Assembly (NCBI RefSeq): GCF_001405015.1
Contig: NZ_CYZX01000002.1
Location: 212,744-252,553 of the forward strand
Reading direction: 5' to 3'
Source of the DNA: Clostridium disporicum
GTDB taxonomy: Bacteria > Bacillota > Clostridia > Clostridiales > Clostridiaceae
DNA: 39,810 bases
Positions 9,343 to 18,049 of this stretch are shown piece after piece. The notes beneath the pieces were generated by a model that worked only from the letters and a program-made list of their open reading frames with translations, was not told the origin of the DNA and searched no databases. Both the position numbers and the translations under genes were made by a program. Within the stretch, counting starts at the first letter, position 1. Every line of letters starts with the position of its first letter.

Positions 9343-9389
9343 AATAATTGATAGTGAAAATGAATTTTAAAATAATGTGAGGTAAACAA

Positions 9390-10550
9390 ATGAAAATAAG
9401 AGTTCCAGATTACTTTAATGATTTTAAATGTATAGCGTCAGAATGTGAAGACACTTGTTGCGCAGGATGGGGAATAGTTATTGATGAAGAAAGCTATAAC
9501 CATTATATGAGTGTAGAAGGTGAATTTGGTGAAAGGTTAATAAGTGAAATAGTAACTGAAGGAAGCGAAAATATATTTGTATTAAAAGGTGATAATTGTC
9601 CATTCCTAACGGAAAATAAAATGTGTGATATATATACTAATCTTGGAGAGGATAGTCTTTGTTATACTTGTAGACAATATCCAAGAGTTATGGAGGAGTT
9701 TGGAAGTTTAAGAGAAGTATGTTTATCTTTATCATGTCCTGAGGCTTGCAGAATTATTTTAAGAAGTGATAAAAAAGTAACTTTTACTCTTACAGAAAAT
9801 GATGAAGAAGTTACAGGATATAATGATATCAATGCTATGCTATATATAAATCTTATGCAAAGTAGAAATATAGTTTTTAAGATTTTACAAAATAGAGATA
9901 TTGATTTAAATAAAAGAATATCAATAGCTCTTAAGTTTACAAGTGAAATACAAGAGAAAATAGATTTAAATAATATTCAAGGGATAAAGGAAGTAATAGA
10001 AAAATATTCAGATAATAAATTTGTAGAAAGTATAGTTAATGATTTAGAATTATATAAAGGTAAAGAGAGTCTTAAGTATAATAATATAAATGAAATATTT
10101 AAAGTGTTTAAAGATTTAAAACATATAAATCCAAATGATCCATTAGGATTAGAGAATGCTTTAAGATATTTCTGGCAAAGTGAAGAAGATGAAGATATTT
10201 ATTTAAGAAAGCATAGAGAGTTTAATAAATATTTTAATGATAAAATATTTAAGTTTGAAAATATATTGGTGTATTTTGTGTTTAGATATTTTATGAAAGC
10301 TGTTTTTGATTATGATGTATCAGCAAAAATAAAAACTGCAATAGTAAGTTATATTATGATAAAAGAATTATATTTAATTAGATGGATTGAAGAGGGTGGA
10401 AAACTTTCAGAAGAAGACCTAGTAGATATAGCCCATACTTATTCTAAAGATATTGAACATCTAGAAGAAAACATAGAAACATTAGCAGAGGTTTTTGAAA
10501 CTAACAATGTTTTTGATGTTAATAATATTATTGTTACATTAATGAATTAA
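9390..10550 (+). CDS. fliB: Flagellin lysine-N-methylase (FliB) family, Cys-cluster protein, 386 aa
   Basis: The N-terminal third is a dense cysteine cluster, presumably binding metal or Fe-S: C14, C19, C23 and C24 in the DTCCAGW motif, then NCPFL, MCDIY, SLCYTCRQYPR and CLSLSCPEACR. This arrangement is the signature of the FliB family, which methylates lysines on flagellin in Salmonella. The remaining 240 residues are helical and Lys/Glu-rich. TGAGGT lies 7 nt before the ATG. No flagellin or chemotaxis gene is in the window, so the real substrate is uncertain. Family membership is more secure than the methylase function. Confidence 0.8.
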   Translation: MKIRVPDYFNDFKCIASECEDTCCAGWGIVIDEESYNHYMSVEGEFGERLISEIVTEGSENIFVLKGDNCPFLTENKMCDIYTNLGEDSLCYTCRQYPRVMEEFGSLREVCLSLSCPEACRIILRSDKKVTFTLTENDEEVTGYNDINAMLYINLMQSRNIVFKILQNRDIDLNKRISIALKFTSEIQEKIDLNNIQGIKEVIEKYSDNKFVESIVNDLELYKGKESLKYNNINEIFKVFKDLKHINPNDPLGLENALRYFWQSEEDEDIYLRKHREFNKYFNDKIFKFENILVYFVFRYFMKAVFDYDVSAKIKTAIVSYIMIKELYLIRWIEEGGKLSEEDLVDIAHTYSKDIEHLEENIETLAEVFETNNVFDVNNIIVTLMN

Positions 10551-10634
10551 ATTTGAAGAAGCTTTTTAAGAAAATTGTTAATAATAAAGTGTTAATTTAA
10601 TTATTAAATTATTAATAAAATAGAATAATATTTT

Positions 10635-10672
10635 AAAAGTATCTATTGTTATAATAGGTACTTTTGTTATTT
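10635..10672 (+). terminator. Terminator after the fliB-like gene
   Basis: AAAAGTATCTATT pairs with AATAGGTACTTTT (a G-U or mismatch inside), followed by a T-rich tail. Confidence 0.65.
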
Positions 10673-10850
10673 TGTTAAGTAATTATATTTAGGAATAAAT
10701 ATTTGTTATTATTATGTGCTATTGAGTATAAATATAATAAAACATAAAATGAAATTTGATAAATCAATTGAATTATATTGTTTACAATATTGATTTTATT
10801 AGTATATTGCAAGAAAAATAAATAAATTTGTAGAAAATTTAATAAAAGTG

Positions 10851-10879
10851 TTGATAAATTGTTAATCATATAGTAATAT
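10851..10879 (+). promoter_or_regulatory. Promoter candidate for the AbgT transporter
   Basis: TTGATA (10851-10856) is followed after 17 bp by TAATAT (10874-10879); a TATAAT overlaps at 10877-10882. The position is 50 nt upstream of the start codon. Confidence 0.5.
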
Positions 10880-10928
10880 AATAACATATTCGCAATAATT
10901 TTATAAAAAATAACAAGGGGGATAAAAA

Positions 10929-12491
10929 ATGGAACAAAGAAAAGAAGAAATATTAAAGACAGAAGAACCGAAAAAAGTTTCATTCATTGAAAAAATTGGT
11001 AAAAAGATACCGGATCCAGTAATAATATTCGCAATTTTTTATGTTGTTGTATTAGCTGCATCTTTCTTATTAGGTGGAAAAACGTTTGAAACTATGGCTG
11101 GGGATGGTAGTTATACTACCAATACAATTTTAAACATGTTAGAGCCTGAAAATGTTCAATGGATTTTCTCAAATGCTTTACTTAACAACTGGTTAGCATA
11201 CGGTGGAGGAGTATTAGGTACAATACTAGTAGTTATGCTAGGAGTTGGTCTTGCAGAAGAATCAGGACTATTATCTACATTAATTAAAAAAGTAGGATTA
11301 AAAGTTTCAGATAAAATGCTTCCTATAGTTTTAGTTTTCTTAGGAATCATGAGTAGTATAGCTACAGATGCTGGTTATGTTATATTAATACCACTATCAG
11401 GTTTATTATATGCAGGGTTAAAGAAAAACCCACTTATAGGTATGGCTGCTGCATTCGCAGGGGTTTCAGCTGGGTTCAGTGCTAACTTAATACCAGCTAC
11501 ACCAATTGATATAATCATTGGTAACAATGCTAAGATATTTGCAGAAGGACAAGGTGTTCCTTTCGTTAATGCTGCTGAACAAGCTTTAAATCCAGCTACA
11601 ATGCACTATTACTTCGTAGTTGCTTCAACATTCTTACTTGCTGCTATTGGTGCTTTCGTTACTATAAAAATAGTTAAGCCAAGACTTGAAAAAGAAAGCT
11701 ACATAATTCCAGAAGATATGAATTTAGATGACTTTACAGTTAAAAAAGAAGAAAATAAAGCTCTTAAATTTGCAGGTTTAGGTTTCTTAATAGCTGTATT
11801 ATGTGTTGTAGGATTATACTTCGGACCTTTAAAGACATTTATTGCAGAAGATGGTTCAAAAGTAACTCCATTTATGGATAACATAATATTAATCATTACA
11901 TTCTTATTCTTCTTACCAGGTGTTTTCTATGGTGCGAAGGTTGGTAAATTTAAGAATGCTAACGATGTAGTTAGAGGTATGTCTAAGCAAATGGGATCAA
12001 TGGGATCAGTACTTGTTTTAACATTCTTCTCATATAACTTCCTAGCTTTATTAACAAAGAGTGGACTTGGAACTTATATTACTTACTTAGGTGGTAACCT
12101 ACTTAAGGCAATGAACTTACAAAATGCTCCAATACTTTTAATAATTGGATTTATTATAATAACAGCAATCATCAACTTATTCGTTGGTGGATTAACTTCA
12201 AAATGGATGTTACTTGGACCAATATTCTTACCAATGTTATACCAAGTAAACTCAAATATGACACCAGAAGTAGTTGCTGCTGCTTACAGAGTTGCTGACT
12301 CATCAACTAATATAATAACACCATTAATGTCTTATGCTGGTATTATCTTAGTATTCATGAGAAAGTACAAGCCAGAATATACAATTGGTGATATGATTAG
12401 ATTAATGATGCCTTACTCAGTAAGCTTCTTAGTAGGTTGGACAATCTTATTATTAGGATTCTTTGCATTCGGAATACCATTTGGATTCTAA
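10929..12491 (+). CDS. AbgT-family transporter, 520 aa
   Basis: This large inner-membrane transporter is of the AbgT family (p-aminobenzoyl-glutamate and related substrates; some members export sulfonamides). Family features include a cytosolic N-terminus ending in IGKKIPDPVIIFAIFYV, a central segment with GYVILIPL and AAAFAGVSAGFSANLIPATPIDIIIG (about 150-197), and a C-terminal half with FVGGLTSKWMLLGPIFLPML and RVADSSTNIITPLMSYAG (about 417-470). AAGGGG lies 8 nt before the ATG. The codons use more C-ending forms (TTC, AAC, ATC) than neighbouring genes, which suggests high expression. There is no peptidase next to it; an M20 hydrolase lies 25 kb away in a different operon. Confidence 0.9.
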   Translation: MEQRKEEILKTEEPKKVSFIEKIGKKIPDPVIIFAIFYVVVLAASFLLGGKTFETMAGDGSYTTNTILNMLEPENVQWIFSNALLNNWLAYGGGVLGTILVVMLGVGLAEESGLLSTLIKKVGLKVSDKMLPIVLVFLGIMSSIATDAGYVILIPLSGLLYAGLKKNPLIGMAAAFAGVSAGFSANLIPATPIDIIIGNNAKIFAEGQGVPFVNAAEQALNPATMHYYFVVASTFLLAAIGAFVTIKIVKPRLEKESYIIPEDMNLDDFTVKKEENKALKFAGLGFLIAVLCVVGLYFGPLKTFIAEDGSKVTPFMDNIILIITFLFFLPGVFYGAKVGKFKNANDVVRGMSKQMGSMGSVLVLTFFSYNFLALLTKSGLGTYITYLGGNLLKAMNLQNAPILLIIGFIIITAIINLFVGGLTSKWMLLGPIFLPMLYQVNSNMTPEVVAAAYRVADSSTNIITPLMSYAGIILVFMRKYKPEYTIGDMIRLMMPYSVSFLVGWTILLLGFFAFGIPFGF

Positions 12492-12505
12492 TATATAAAT
12501 TATTA

Positions 12506-12544
12506 AAAACACTTTATAGTGAAAGCTATAAGGTGTTTTTTTAT
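12506..12544 (+). terminator. Terminator after the AbgT transporter
   Basis: AAACACTTTATAG pairs with CTATAAGGTGTTT around a short loop and is followed by eight Ts. Confidence 0.85.
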
Positions 12545-12615
12545 TAACTAAAAAATCATTGACTTAGAGTTAACTCCAAGTAATAAAATATAAACGTAAA
12601 GGGGGAAACGGAAAG

Positions 12616-13194
12616 ATGAAAAAAGTATTTTATATGATGAGACATGGACAAACATTATTTAATTTAAGAAGAAAAATTCAAGGATGGTGTGATTCACCAT
12701 TAACTGACTTTGGAATTGAACAAGCAAAGGCAGCTGGTGAGTATTTTAAGGAGATAGAACTAGATCATCTATATTGTTCAACAGCAGAAAGATGTTCAGA
12801 TACATTAGAAATTGTAACAGATAATAGTATGCCATATACGCGTTTAAAAGGATTAAAAGAAATGAACTTTGGAACTTTTGAAGGAGAAAGTGAAGATTTA
12901 AATCCTGATAGGGAAACATTTGAAACTTTTTTTACTAAATATGGTGGCGAATCAAGAGATATGTGTAGAGAAAGAGTTGTGAAGACTTGTCATGAAATTA
13001 TGGAGAAAGAAGATCATAAGATTGTTTTGGCAGTTTCTCATGCAGGTGCATGCCTTAGATTTTTAGAACATTGCTATGATCCAAGTAATTTACCTAGAAA
13101 TGCTTTTTCTAACTGTGCAATATTTAAATATGAATATGAAGATGGGAAATTTACCTTTGTAGAAGTTATTCAAAGAATTCCGGAAACAAAATAA
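12616..13194 (+). CDS. Histidine phosphatase family protein (phosphoglycerate mutase-like), 192 aa
   Basis: This is a cytosolic phosphatase of the branch-1 histidine phosphatase superfamily. The RHGQT motif (residues 9-13) carries the nucleophilic histidine. The downstream proton-donor Glu lies in EMNFGTFEGE (about 83-92), and the second catalytic His in VSHAGACLRF (about 142). The length matches the short cofactor-independent phosphatases (GpmB, CobC or PhoE type) rather than glycolytic mutase. A purine-rich GGGGGAAACGG lies upstream of the ATG. No neighbour points to a substrate, and no cobalamin genes are nearby. Confidence 0.88.
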   Translation: MKKVFYMMRHGQTLFNLRRKIQGWCDSPLTDFGIEQAKAAGEYFKEIELDHLYCSTAERCSDTLEIVTDNSMPYTRLKGLKEMNFGTFEGESEDLNPDRETFETFFTKYGGESRDMCRERVVKTCHEIMEKEDHKIVLAVSHAGACLRFLEHCYDPSNLPRNAFSNCAIFKYEYEDGKFTFVEVIQRIPETK

Positions 13195-13333
13195 AATTTA
13201 GGCATAGTTATAGATAACTTATAAGCATTAGACATATCTTTTGATAAATAATAGAATTAATATGGAAAAGCAAATTTTAACTTTAAATGATAAGAAAAAA
13301 GTAGTAGTGAAGATATAACTTTGGGAGGATATT

Positions 13334-14323
13334 ATGGAATATATTAAATTAGGTAATTCGGACTTAAATGTGTCACGAATCTGTCTTGGGTGTATGGGTT
13401 TTGGAGATTCAAATAAGGGAATTCATTCTTGGACCTTAGATGAAGAAAAATCTACAGAGATTATAAAAAAGGCTCTTGATGAAGGAATTAATTTTTTTGA
13501 TACTGCTATAGCTTATCAAAATAGTACAAGTGAAAAGTACCTTGGACGAGCTTTAAAAAAGCTAGCTAAACGTGAAGATGTTGTAATAGCTACAAAATTT
13601 CTTCCAAGAACTCAAAAGGAAATAGATAGTAATGTTACTGTTAAAGAACATATTAATAACATGTTAAATCAAAGTCTAAGTAATCTTGAAACAGATTATA
13701 TTGATTTATATATTTGTCATATGTGGGATTATACTGCACCTATAGAAGAAACTATGGAAGCATTAAATGAGCAAATAGAACAAGGTAAAATACGTTATAT
13801 TGGTATCTCTAACTGTTTTGCATGGCAATTAGAAAAGGCAAATTCTATTGCAGATAGAAATGGATGGAGTAAATTTATTTCTATTCAAAATCATTATAAT
13901 TTATTATTTAGAGAGGAAGAGCGTGAAATGGTTCCTTGCTGTAAAGATGGGAATATAGCGATGACTCCATATAGTCCTCTAGCTTCAGGTAGATTAGTTA
14001 GAGATTGGTCAGAAACTACAAAGCGTTTAGAAGAAGATTCATTTGCTAAAAGTAAATATGATTTAACGGCTAATGAAGATAGAATTATCGTTGAGCGTGT
14101 TGCTGAAATAGCTGAAAAAAGAGGTATGACAAGAATTCAAGTAGCTTTAGGTTGGTTATTATCAAAGACTTCAGCACCTGTAGTTGGAGCAACAAAAATC
14201 TCTCATATTGAAGATGCAGTAAAAGCTATTCCTATAAGATTAACAGAAGAGGAAATAGAATACTTAGAAGAGCCATACATTCCTCATAAATTAGTTGGTG
14301 TTATGGCGCAAAATAATAAATAG
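13334..14323 (+). CDS. Aldo/keto reductase, 329 aa
   Basis: This is an NADPH-dependent TIM-barrel oxidoreductase. The catalytic tetrad can be read: Asp in FFDTAIAY, Tyr in the same motif, Lys in VVIATKF, and His in LYICHMWDY. The C-terminal cofactor segment has GATKISHIEDAVKAI. It belongs to the YajO/YhdN-like branch. GGGAGGATATT precedes the ATG. The gene is transcribed in the same direction as the phosphatase upstream but is separated by 139 bp. The physiological carbonyl substrate cannot be told. Confidence 0.9.
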   Translation: MEYIKLGNSDLNVSRICLGCMGFGDSNKGIHSWTLDEEKSTEIIKKALDEGINFFDTAIAYQNSTSEKYLGRALKKLAKREDVVIATKFLPRTQKEIDSNVTVKEHINNMLNQSLSNLETDYIDLYICHMWDYTAPIEETMEALNEQIEQGKIRYIGISNCFAWQLEKANSIADRNGWSKFISIQNHYNLLFREEEREMVPCCKDGNIAMTPYSPLASGRLVRDWSETTKRLEEDSFAKSKYDLTANEDRIIVERVAEIAEKRGMTRIQVALGWLLSKTSAPVVGATKISHIEDAVKAIPIRLTEEEIEYLEEPYIPHKLVGVMAQNNK

Positions 14324-14350
14324 TTATTTTAGGTACACTAATACAAAGAA

Positions 14351-14390
14351 ATGCCTTCCATAGAATTATTATATCTATGGAAGGCATATT
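14351..14390. terminator. Terminator between converging genes
   Basis: ATGCCTTCCATAG pairs perfectly with CTATGGAAGGCAT. It lies between the aldo/keto reductase and the minus-strand 73-aa gene and can serve both. Confidence 0.75.
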
Positions 14391-14456
14391 TATGTTTAAA
14401 TAAGGTGAAGACATCACTATAACTTATTTAATATTTATAACTAGGATGAGTATAAT

Positions 14457-14678
14457 TTATGCTTTATGGTTAGACATTATATTTTTTACTTCATCTATAA
14501 ATTCTGGTTTTATTAATTCTAACATTCTTGGAATAAAGCTCATCATATACTCTTTATTAAAAGACCCATCATTCTGCTTAGCAAAGCTTTCACTTAATAA
14601 TTCTTTTGCTTTCTCTTGATTTTCTGATGATACTCTTTCCATTATAAAGTTAAAAAATCTTTCTTGTCCATTATTCAT
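14457..14678 (-). CDS. Hypothetical small soluble protein, 73 aa
   Basis: It has a strong AAGGAG ribosome binding site 9 nt before the ATG, which makes it a real gene. The protein is helical and mildly charged, without cysteines or a membrane segment. It contains RFFNFIMERVSSENQEKAKELL and a second helix pair around PRMLELIKPEFIDEVKNIM. It has the look of a small two-helix-repeat protein. I do not recognise a named family. Confidence 0.7.
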   Translation of the reverse strand: MNNGQERFFNFIMERVSSENQEKAKELLSESFAKQNDGSFNKEYMMSFIPRMLELIKPEFIDEVKNIMSNHKA

Positions 14679-14980
14679 TGTACTTATCTCCTTAAACTAT
14701 ATTTTAATGATATTTTTATTAAGTAGATTATATTATATACATAATATTTAAATTAAACAACTTATATAGGGTTTTATAAGTAAGAGCATAGGCATAAATG
14801 ATATTGACAGTAGTAGACATTTATAGAACTTTAATCAACCAAATCTATGGTCTTGATTTTCTTTACCATTGAACTATAAAACAATAATTGTGATACAATG
14901 GTTTAAAAGATTGAACTAATAGAAAAATATTATAAAGAATTGAAGAGAGTTATCATAATTAAAAATCAGATAAAAATAAA
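14679..14980. other. Intergenic region upstream of a gene relic
   Basis: No intact gene is visible. The stretch at about 14820-14920 has a broken ACCATTG...CAATGGT inverted repeat (14870-14905), which may be a leftover promoter or operator of the degenerate gene that follows. Confidence 0.35.
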
Positions 14981-15088
14981 ATGATAAAGACACTTCAGTG
15001 GGTTAGAGATATGGCATACAAAGAAGGTTGTATAAATGTTTTAGCAAATCATGATCCAGATATAAAACCGCAGATAATTGAGCTATAG
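14981..15088 (+). pseudogene. C-terminal relic of a metallo-beta-lactamase-fold hydrolase
   Basis: The frame reads 35 codons ending TLQWVRDMAYKEGC, then VLANHDPDIKPQIIEL, then stop. The segment ANHDP-IKP-IIEL is, from memory, the usual C-terminus of the AHL-lactonase-like (AttM/AiiA) metallo-beta-lactamase family, and the His-Asp pair is metal-site sequence. Everything upstream (the HxHxDH part) is missing: an in-frame TAA lies at 14960-14962 and no matching sequence precedes it. It stops 10 nt before the ArsR gene start, so the original order was probably hydrolase-arsR-nitroreductase. Confidence 0.6.
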
Positions 15089-15098
15089 GAGATGTTTT

Positions 15099-15470
15099 AT
15101 GAAAGAGTGTAAATTTCAAAAAAGCTTAAATATTATAACAAGAGAATTTAAAGAGTGTAAAAAAGTTCTTTTAGCTATCGGGGATGATACAAGGCAAGCT
15201 ATTATCATTGCTCTTTTAGAAAGTGATTGCAATGGTATTCGTGTAGGAGAAATCACAAAGAAAACACATTTATCAAGACCAGCAGTATCACATCATTTAA
15301 AAATATTAAAAGAATCAGGGATTATTAATATGCGTAGAGAAGGAACAAAAAATTATTATTATATGGATGCAAATAAAAGACAATGGGAAAAAGTATCATC
15401 TTTAGTTAATCATATTTATGATGTGGTAAAAGAGTTTGAACCGATTGATAAAAGACAGGTTGATGAGTAA
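15099..15470 (+). CDS. ArsR-family winged-helix repressor, 123 aa
   Basis: The start is the ATG at 15099, because AGGAG (15088-15092) lies 6 nt before it; the upstream in-frame TTG at 15078 lies inside the relic and is unlikely. The winged helix spans about residues 22-95: DDTRQAIIIALLE, VGEITKKTHLSRPAVSHHLKILKESGII (recognition helix) and RREGTKNYYYMD (wing). The usual CVC metal-binding motif is absent from the recognition region, so metal sensing is not indicated. It sits 47 nt before the nitroreductase and probably regulates it. Confidence 0.85.
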   Translation: MKECKFQKSLNIITREFKECKKVLLAIGDDTRQAIIIALLESDCNGIRVGEITKKTHLSRPAVSHHLKILKESGIINMRREGTKNYYYMDANKRQWEKVSSLVNHIYDVVKEFEPIDKRQVDE

Positions 15471-15517
15471 TGATTTGGATAAATACATTTAAATAGAAAG
15501 TTGAGGAGATTGATATT

Positions 15518-16138
15518 ATGGAAATTTTTGAAGCAATGAAAAAAAGACATTCAGTACGTAGCTATACTTCAGAAAAAATTGATACTAATGTAGCAAAGGA
15601 ACTTGAATTATATATTGATGAATGCAATAAAGAAAGTGGGATGAATATTCAGCTATGCTTAAGTGAACCAAATGCATTTAATAGCTTTATGGCACATTAT
15701 GGTTCATTCAAAAATGTAAATAACTATATAGCTATAGTTGGGAAAAAAGGAAAAGACTTTGAGGAGAAATGTGGATACTGGGGAGAAAAAATTGTATTAA
15801 AAGCTACTCAGTTAGGACTTTCTACATGTTGGGTTGCTATGACTTATAGCAAAGGGAAAGCTAAGTATAATATAGAAAAAGGTGAAAAACTTAGCTGCGT
15901 AATATCTTTAGGATATGGGGAAAGTGAAGGAGTACCACATAAAAACAAATCTATAGAATCACTTTGTACAGTAGATAGAGAAATGCCAGAGTGGTTTAAG
16001 AAAGGAATGGAGGCCGCATTGCTTGCTCCTACTGCTATGAACCAACAAAAATTTCATTTTACATTAGAGGGAAATACAGTAACGGCAAAGGCTGGTATGG
16101 GTTTTTATACTAAGTTGGATTTAGGGATTGTAAAGTGA
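15518..16138 (+). pseudogene. Nitroreductase family protein, C-terminally truncated by an in-frame stop
   Basis: This FMN oxidoreductase of 206 aa has the family motif KKRHSVRSY (residues 8-16) and a GYWGEKIVLKATQLGLSTCWVAM core. The frame ends at TGA (16136-16138) after FYTKLDLGIVK, but continues in frame for 15 sense codons reading HFEIGAKGEDWKWKD before TAG (16184-16186). From memory, family members end in a DLGIVK-x-HFEIGA segment, so the TGA looks like a nonsense change from TGT or TGG. The protein may still fold, since only the tail is lost. A GAGGAG ribosome binding site precedes the ATG. Sequencing error is an alternative. Confidence 0.65.
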
Positions 16139-16210
16139 CATTTTGAAATTGGAGCAAAAGGTGAAGATTGGAAATGGAAAGATTAGGGGTATATAATTTA
16201 TCATAAAAAT

Positions 16211-16260
16211 AAAAAGGACAAAGACTAACAATAAATTTGCTAGACTTTGTTCTTTTTTTA
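16211..16260 (+). terminator. Terminator after the nitroreductase
   Basis: AAAAAGGACAAAG pairs with CTTTGTTCTTTTT (one G-U pair) across a 22-nt AT-rich loop, followed by Ts. The loop is long, but stem and T-run are good. Confidence 0.7.
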
Positions 16261-16408
16261 TAAATATACATAGCATAAATGTTTTTTAGGCATATATAAT
16301 CATTAATTATAAATATTAGACATGGAAGATTATTTTAGTTATTATATAATTAAGAAATATGATATAAGTTTAATTTAGATAAATGGAAAAGATATAAAGG
16401 GGATTACG

Positions 16409-17284
16409 ATGATGGAACTAAGAGTTCTTAGATATTTTTTAACTGTTGCAAGTGAAGATAGTATAACAAATGCTGCCAATATTTTACATATAACCCAACC
16501 AACTTTAAGTAGGCAGTTGATGCAACTAGAGGAAGAGCTAGGTGTTCAATTATTCGTGCGTGGTAAAAAGGCTATAACGTTAACTGAAGCAGGGATGTTA
16601 TTACGAAGTAGAGCAGAAGAGATTGTTGATTTAGAAAATAGGACTGAAAAAGAGTTCTTAAATCAGAAGAATTTTCTTTCAGGAGAAATATTTATTGGAG
16701 CTGGTGAAACAAGTGGAATGAAGGAGTTAGCAAGAATTATTAAAAGCTTTAATAAAGAATATCCTCAAGTTAAATATGATTTGCATAGTGGAAATGCTGA
16801 TGATATTAAAGAGAAAATTGATAAAGGGTTAATTGATATTGGATTATTAACTGAACCTGTAGATATTGGTAAGCATGAGTTTGTAAGATTAAAGGAAAAA
16901 GATAATTGGGGAGTTGCTATGAGAAAAGATGATCCTCTTTCTAACAAGGAATACATTACGCCAAGAGATTTAAAGAATAAATCAATTGTATGTTCTAAAA
17001 GAATATCTATTCAAAATGAATTGGCTAATTGGTTTGGAAATGATTTCGAAAGTGGTAACATTATAGCTACATTCAATTTAATTAATAATGCCATAGCCAT
17101 TGTAGAATCGAATATTGGATATGCTATATGTTTAGAAAGTCTTGTAAGTGATAGAAGTAATATTTGTTTTAAAAGCTTTTATCCAAGATTAGAAACAGGC
17201 TCAGTTTTGGTATGGAAAAAGAATCAAATTTTTTCAACAGCAACAAAAATGTTTATAGAAGAGATTAAAAAGGAGTTTAAATAA
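16409..17284 (+). CDS. LysR-family transcriptional regulator, 291 aa
   Basis: This is a full-length LysR protein. The N-terminal winged helix (residues 1-62) reads MELRVLRYFLTVASEDSIT-AA--LHITQPTLSRQLMQLEEELGVQLFVR. The effector-binding Rossmann-like halves span about 90-290. AAGGGGATTACG precedes the ATG; the second ATG (codon 2) would serve as well. LysR genes usually control a divergent or adjacent operon, but here both neighbours point the wrong way, so the target is unknown. Confidence 0.92.
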   Translation: MMELRVLRYFLTVASEDSITNAANILHITQPTLSRQLMQLEEELGVQLFVRGKKAITLTEAGMLLRSRAEEIVDLENRTEKEFLNQKNFLSGEIFIGAGETSGMKELARIIKSFNKEYPQVKYDLHSGNADDIKEKIDKGLIDIGLLTEPVDIGKHEFVRLKEKDNWGVAMRKDDPLSNKEYITPRDLKNKSIVCSKRISIQNELANWFGNDFESGNIIATFNLINNAIAIVESNIGYAICLESLVSDRSNICFKSFYPRLETGSVLVWKKNQIFSTATKMFIEEIKKEFK

Positions 17285-17349
17285 GGTTTATTATATAATT
17301 CATTTATAGGATATATAGTACAAATTAATATGGTGTTTTATTTATATAA

Positions 17350-17396
17350 AAAGTTCCTCTATGATTAACAAAATATTAACTAGAGGAACTTTTTGT
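17350..17396. terminator. Bidirectional terminator
   Basis: AAAGTTCCTCTA pairs with TAGAGGAACTTT. On the plus strand it is followed by TTTTTGTTTTG; on the minus strand the same stem is followed by TTTTTATATAAA. It lies between the converging LysR and ECF genes and can end both. Confidence 0.85.
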
Positions 17397-17449
17397 TTTG
17401 TATTTAAGTTTTATATTAAATTAGAAATATATATTTCATATATAACTTT

Positions 17450-18049
17450 TTATTGTCTTTTAATTTTTAACACACCCATTACAACAGGTACTGCGATTAA
17501 TGCAGAAGCAATAGCCTCTAATAGACCGTTTGAAGTAGCAACTCCAAATAATGTAGCTCCCACCACATTTGGTGAAATGTTAATTGCTTTTGCATACTCT
17601 TCTAAATATAGAATATAAGTTAATCCAAGTACTCCTACAGTGTTAGTAAAAGTTGCTAAAATAGCAGAAATACCAATAGAAATTTTAGGTTTTTTTAAAG
17701 TTTTTACTAAGAATCTATAAACGTAGTAGGCTACTAATCCGATTAAAATTCTTGGTACTAAAGCTATTAATGGATTTAGAAATAAAAATGATGTGACATT
17801 TGGTGCTGTAAGAGCTTGATACATTGAAAATAAACCAAACATTAAACCTACAGAAGCTCCAACTATTGGACCTTCTAAAATTGCACCAATAATTACAGGT
17901 AAATGCATAATAGTTAGGCTGAATGCTGGCAATCTTATAAATCCAAGACCAGACACTCCTAGAAAAATAGAAATAGAAGAAAGCATAGCGATAATAACTA
18001 ACTTTCTTATCTTAGTTTGAGATCTTCCCATCCCGCTTGTTTTTAACAT
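17450..18049 (-). CDS. ECF transporter S component, 199 aa
   Basis: This is the substrate-binding membrane subunit of an energy-coupling factor vitamin importer. Six hydrophobic segments are visible. The first carries the family pattern KLVIIAMLSSISIFLG, and the third to fourth the segment HLPVIIGAILEGPIVGASVGLMFGLFS (about 52-78) found in the ECF_trnsprt/PanT-like group. GGAGGAGT lies 3-8 nt before the ATG. No EcfA, EcfA' or EcfT genes are in the window, so it must share a general ECF module encoded elsewhere (group II). The vitamin cannot be told; a pantothenate- or folate-like substrate would be a guess. Confidence 0.85.
   Translation of the reverse strand: MLKTSGMGRSQTKIRKLVIIAMLSSISIFLGVSGLGFIRLPAFSLTIMHLPVIIGAILEGPIVGASVGLMFGLFSMYQALTAPNVTSFLFLNPLIALVPRILIGLVAYYVYRFLVKTLKKPKISIGISAILATFTNTVGVLGLTYILYLEEYAKAINISPNVVGATLFGVATSNGLLEAIASALIAVPVVMGVLKIKRQ

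Larger units (their letters stand above)
10551..10928 (+). other. Intergenic region between fliB-like gene and AbgT transporter
   Basis: These 378 bp hold the terminator at 10635-10672, a very AT-rich stretch with no credible gene, and a promoter candidate for the transporter at about 10851-10879. An ATTGT-TT-ACAAT inverted repeat lies in the middle. A hydrophobic open frame on the minus strand here is a base-composition artefact. Confidence 0.5.

Noticed and set aside
10675..10983. Hydrophobic open frame of 102 codons on the minus strand
   Set aside because: It is almost all Phe, Leu, Ile and Tyr from AT-rich intergenic DNA and overlaps the AbgT start and promoter. No ribosome binding site.
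17361..17618. Open frame of 85 codons on the plus strand
   Set aside because: It begins inside the bidirectional terminator and is antisense to the 3' end of the ECF S component gene.
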